A stretch of 64,000 nucleotides of DNA from Sphingobacteriales bacterium (GTDB lineage Bacteria; Bacteroidota; Bacteroidia; Chitinophagales; Chitinophagaceae), in NCBI GenBank assembly GCA_003963365.1, contig RXJG01000001.1, forward strand, positions 62,001 to 126,000. The letters are read 5' to 3'. Positions within the stretch are counted from its first letter, which is position 1; every line of letters begins with the position of its first letter. Below, piece after piece: positions 61,473 to 64,000 of this stretch. The notes under the pieces were generated by a model. It searched no databases, was not told the DNA's origin, and saw nothing but the letters and a program-made list of their open reading frames with translations. A program made the position numbers and the translations under genes.

Positions 61473-64000
61473 ATGCGCTATGCGAAGACGATACTGCTTA
61501 TTTTGTATTACTTCACTACCGGTTTAAAAGTGTATACGCAACCGGAAAAACTGTATACATTCAGGCATATAGATCAGTCCGGCGGGCTGCTTAATAACAA
61601 TGTATCTTATATTAAACAGGATGCAAAAGGGTTTATCTGGATCGTAACACCTGGTGGTTTGCAGCGTTACGATGGGTCCCGTTTTGTCAACTACCCTTAC
61701 GATCCCCGCAGTTCAGATAGTATAGATTACATTGCTGGTGGTCCCTCGGATTTTTCCTGTGATACGGGGAAGAATAAACTATGGATCGCTGATAAAAAGA
61801 TAAAAGAGACCGATCTTAATACGACAAGAGAAATTGTGTATGATGCTCCGCAATTATTGAAGAATGACTCCTTTGGGTTTGAGCTATATACTGATTATTT
61901 GAATGACCGGTGGTATGCAGGCAGGTATGGAGTGATACGAACAGATCCGGTTTCAAAAAAAAATATTCCTTATTTGTTAACCACACCACAAGTTTCACCG
62001 CACATAAGCCGTAGGGTTTTGTTAGATACACTCAATGATCAGCTATGGGTGGGGGGATCAGACGGGCTACTGTTGTTTGATAAAAAAACAAGAAAGGTTT
62101 ATTCCCATGCAAATAATCCGCTGCATCATCCTTTGCTGGCGCAATTAACAGGTTCTAAAAGCGCCGTACTGCTGATGGATGCTTTTAATAATATTTGGCT
62201 CGTTACCTTATCTAACCCCTCTGTCTTTTACCGGTACAATATAGTAACACATACCATCAAAACCTATTCTTTATATAAGATCAACAGTAATATTAAGGAA
62301 CAACAACTTGCACAGCAGGATAAAGCAGCACCGTTAATATTGTATACTTTTTTTGAAGACAACCATCATGTGCTATGGATAACCACCGGTTATTCTGGCT
62401 TATTAAGATATGACCGGGAAGCGGATGATTTTTCCGTTTTTGGAAAAACTAAAGCAATTGAAAATAGTATTTCTTACTCGTACGATATTTTCACCATTTT
62501 CCAGGACAGAGACGAAAATATATGGGTGGGGTCCGATAAAGGTATTTCCATCTTCAACCCTTACCGGCAAAACTTTTATGTTGTTCGCCATGAAGAAGGT
62601 AACGATGCTTCGTTGCCAAATAGTGAAATAAATGCCTGTACTTTAGTGGCCGGTGGTGATATACTTGCCGGAACCTGGGGAGGAGGAATAACTATATTTG
62701 ATAATCAATGGCATTTTAAAAGAAACATTCATTTTGACAAGCCGGAAGAAAATAATCTTATTTGGACTTTTATTCAAAGAGAAGACAGTACTACCCTGGT
62801 GGGATGCCAGCATGGCTATATTCATATTTATTATCCTGTTAATGGAAAGATTGAAACCATACGCCCCCCCGAAATGAATTCTTCTACGGTTTTTAGTATG
62901 GCAAAGGATGGGGCGGGTAATGTGTTCTTTGGTTTGTACAATGGTGAAATTGCCTTATGGAACAGGAATCAAGATAAATTTTACGGGTACCACCGTAACC
63001 CCTTAAATACTACGCAAAAACTTCCGCCGGTTTCACAAATTTATATTGACCCTGAAAATCGCTGCTGGGCAGGAACAGCTTATGGACTTAAGCTTTTTGA
63101 TCCTGTAAAAAAAGAATTTCTTTTCACTTATTTGCCAGACAATAAAAACACCCAGTTTTATTCAACGAACTGGATCACGGATATAGAAATTTATAACGAT
63201 ACCACACTTTTGCTGGGGACCATGTACGACGGTCCGCTTCTTTTTAATGTCAACACCACCCGTTTTTCCCGATTAGATATACCGGATGCGAGACTATTAA
63301 CGGCAGTGTGGGCTGTTAAAAAAGATGAGACCGGAAATTTTTGGTTTACCAGCGATTATGGTTTGTATAAATATATACCAGGCAGTAAAAAACTTTTTAC
63401 GTACAGCATCGAGAACAGTATGCTTAACTCATCTTTCCGGCAACAAAAATTTTCTGTGCTGAACGACGGACGGTGGCTTATCAATACTAAGTCAGAAATT
63501 ATAAGTTTTAACCCGCATGAGCTGAATGATAAAATGAGAAATGATGCCCGTGTGGTGGTAATTACGGGTTTTAAAGTATATGATAAAACTATTTCTATTG
63601 ATTCTTTACTTTACAGGAACCAGCCGGTGCAGTTGAGTTATCAGCAGAATTTTATCACGATAGATTTTGCTTCTCTCGATTTTTCATTTCTGCATGAGAT
63701 AAATTATTTTTATCAGTTAAGTGGTATCGATAAGGATTGGGTAAATGCCGATAAAAGGAATTTTGCCAATTATACCAACTTAAAACCCGGTGATTATGTT
63801 TTTAAGGTAAGATCAGGCAACAGTGACGACCCCCGACTTATTACCAGTTTTATGATTTCTATAGCGCCGCCTTTTTGGCAAACAATTCCATTCCGGGTTG
63901 CTGTTGTCCTGCTTGTTCTTATATTGCTTTATGGATTTTTTTACTGGAGAATTAACAATGTAAGGCGACAGGCTGTTTTAAAGCAAAAAATAACTGAGAC
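61473..64000 (+). CDS. Two-component propeller sensor kinase (Reg_prop/Y_Y_Y), partial at right edge
   Basis: At least 842 residues; the C-terminal part runs off the window. Start MRYAKTILLILYYFTTGLKV gives a signal peptide. Reg_prop blades: FIWIVTPGGLQRYDG, LWVGGSDGLLLFDKKTR, IWVGSDKGISIFNPYRQNF, FWFTSDYGLYKY. Y_Y_Y domain: HEINYFYQLSGIDKDWVNAD. TM: FRVAVVLLVLILLYGFFYW, then a cytosolic linker. A histidine kinase should follow. Substrate-type signal unknown. It lies 116 bases after the CDC-like gene on the same strand; no functional link is shown. Confidence 0.85.
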   Translation, partial: MRYAKTILLILYYFTTGLKVYTQPEKLYTFRHIDQSGGLLNNNVSYIKQDAKGFIWIVTPGGLQRYDGSRFVNYPYDPRSSDSIDYIAGGPSDFSCDTGKNKLWIADKKIKETDLNTTREIVYDAPQLLKNDSFGFELYTDYLNDRWYAGRYGVIRTDPVSKKNIPYLLTTPQVSPHISRRVLLDTLNDQLWVGGSDGLLLFDKKTRKVYSHANNPLHHPLLAQLTGSKSAVLLMDAFNNIWLVTLSNPSVFYRYNIVTHTIKTYSLYKINSNIKEQQLAQQDKAAPLILYTFFEDNHHVLWITTGYSGLLRYDREADDFSVFGKTKAIENSISYSYDIFTIFQDRDENIWVGSDKGISIFNPYRQNFYVVRHEEGNDASLPNSEINACTLVAGGDILAGTWGGGITIFDNQWHFKRNIHFDKPEENNLIWTFIQREDSTTLVGCQHGYIHIYYPVNGKIETIRPPEMNSSTVFSMAKDGAGNVFFGLYNGEIALWNRNQDKFYGYHRNPLNTTQKLPPVSQIYIDPENRCWAGTAYGLKLFDPVKKEFLFTYLPDNKNTQFYSTNWITDIEIYNDTTLLLGTMYDGPLLFNVNTTRFSRLDIPDARLLTAVWAVKKDETGNFWFTSDYGLYKYIPGSKKLFTYSIENSMLNSSFRQQKFSVLNDGRWLINTKSEIISFNPHELNDKMRNDARVVVITGFKVYDKTISIDSLLYRNQPVQLSYQQNFITIDFASLDFSFLHEINYFYQLSGIDKDWVNADKRNFANYTNLKPGDYVFKVRSGNSDDPRLITSFMISIAPPFWQTIPFRVAVVLLVLILLYGFFYWRINNVRRQAVLKQKITE

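Overview
The window is chromosomal DNA of a Bacteroidota bacterium, most likely a member of the Chitinophagaceae. This rests on the low-GC coding style, TonB-dependent receptors with carboxypeptidase-regulatory-like plugs, Porin_10 and OmpL-like porins, HYC_CC_PP and HMBD copper proteins, a hybrid-type propeller sensor kinase, DUF families typical of the phylum, and weak or absent Shine-Dalgarno signals. I name no species.

Layout. 1-10 kb is housekeeping: ispE (cut by the window edge), a bifunctional nuclease, etfBA, a TPR protein, tilS, a rhomboid protease, a DEAD-box helicase and an M13 peptidase, ending at a tRNA-Pro(CGG). Word-like dispersed repeats sit between these genes, and one lies in frame inside tilS. 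10.2-19.7 kb is accessory: a 47-aa protein after the tRNA, a metal-type TonB receptor with its small partner, and a block holding an orphan NtrC-family regulator, a secreted protein and an OmpL-like porin. The porin has a candidate sigma-54 promoter and a perfect inverted repeat at enhancer distance. 84/75-bp direct repeats lie on both sides of this block. 19.7-36.2 kb starts with a Porin_10 protein and continues as a long co-directional copper/silver detoxification operon: two HYC_CC_PP proteins, three HMA-type secreted proteins, an outer-membrane protein, a TlpA thioredoxin, a four-module HMBD protein, a DUF3347 lipoprotein, an RND pump split into two ORFs, TolC, two CusB-like adaptors and a CPH-type P1B ATPase. 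Periplasmic scavengers would pass metal to the CusCBA-type exporter while the ATPase clears the cytoplasm. 36.2-46.2 kb has a CHAT-domain remnant, small DUF genes, a single-domain response regulator, an ECF sigma module behind a TraB/GumN protein, and the divergent oxyR/katG pair.

46.2-54.5 kb is a mosaic of one-gene units, all on the minus strand, separated by related imperfectly palindromic sites and by several copies of a ~180-bp dispersed repeat. It looks like an integron-type cassette cluster without an integrase. It contains a REP-associated transposase flanked by its own inverted hairpins, an AbiGi-like protein without its partner, and a 21-bp-period minisatellite that stays open in several frames. 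54.9-58.2 kb is a TonB receptor facing a MarR regulator, with a duplicated 24-bp element placed next to each start codon. 58.9-64 kb carries a small secreted basic protein, a 695-aa secreted protein whose core matches cholesterol-dependent cytolysins (CDC-like pore former), and the start of a large propeller/Y_Y_Y sensor kinase that runs off the window.

The most interesting items are the CDC-like protein and its neighbour, the cassette-like array with its recombination-site-like boundaries, the sigma-54 regulator/promoter/enhancer set, and the split CusA. All assignments come from reading the sequence; no database search was run.
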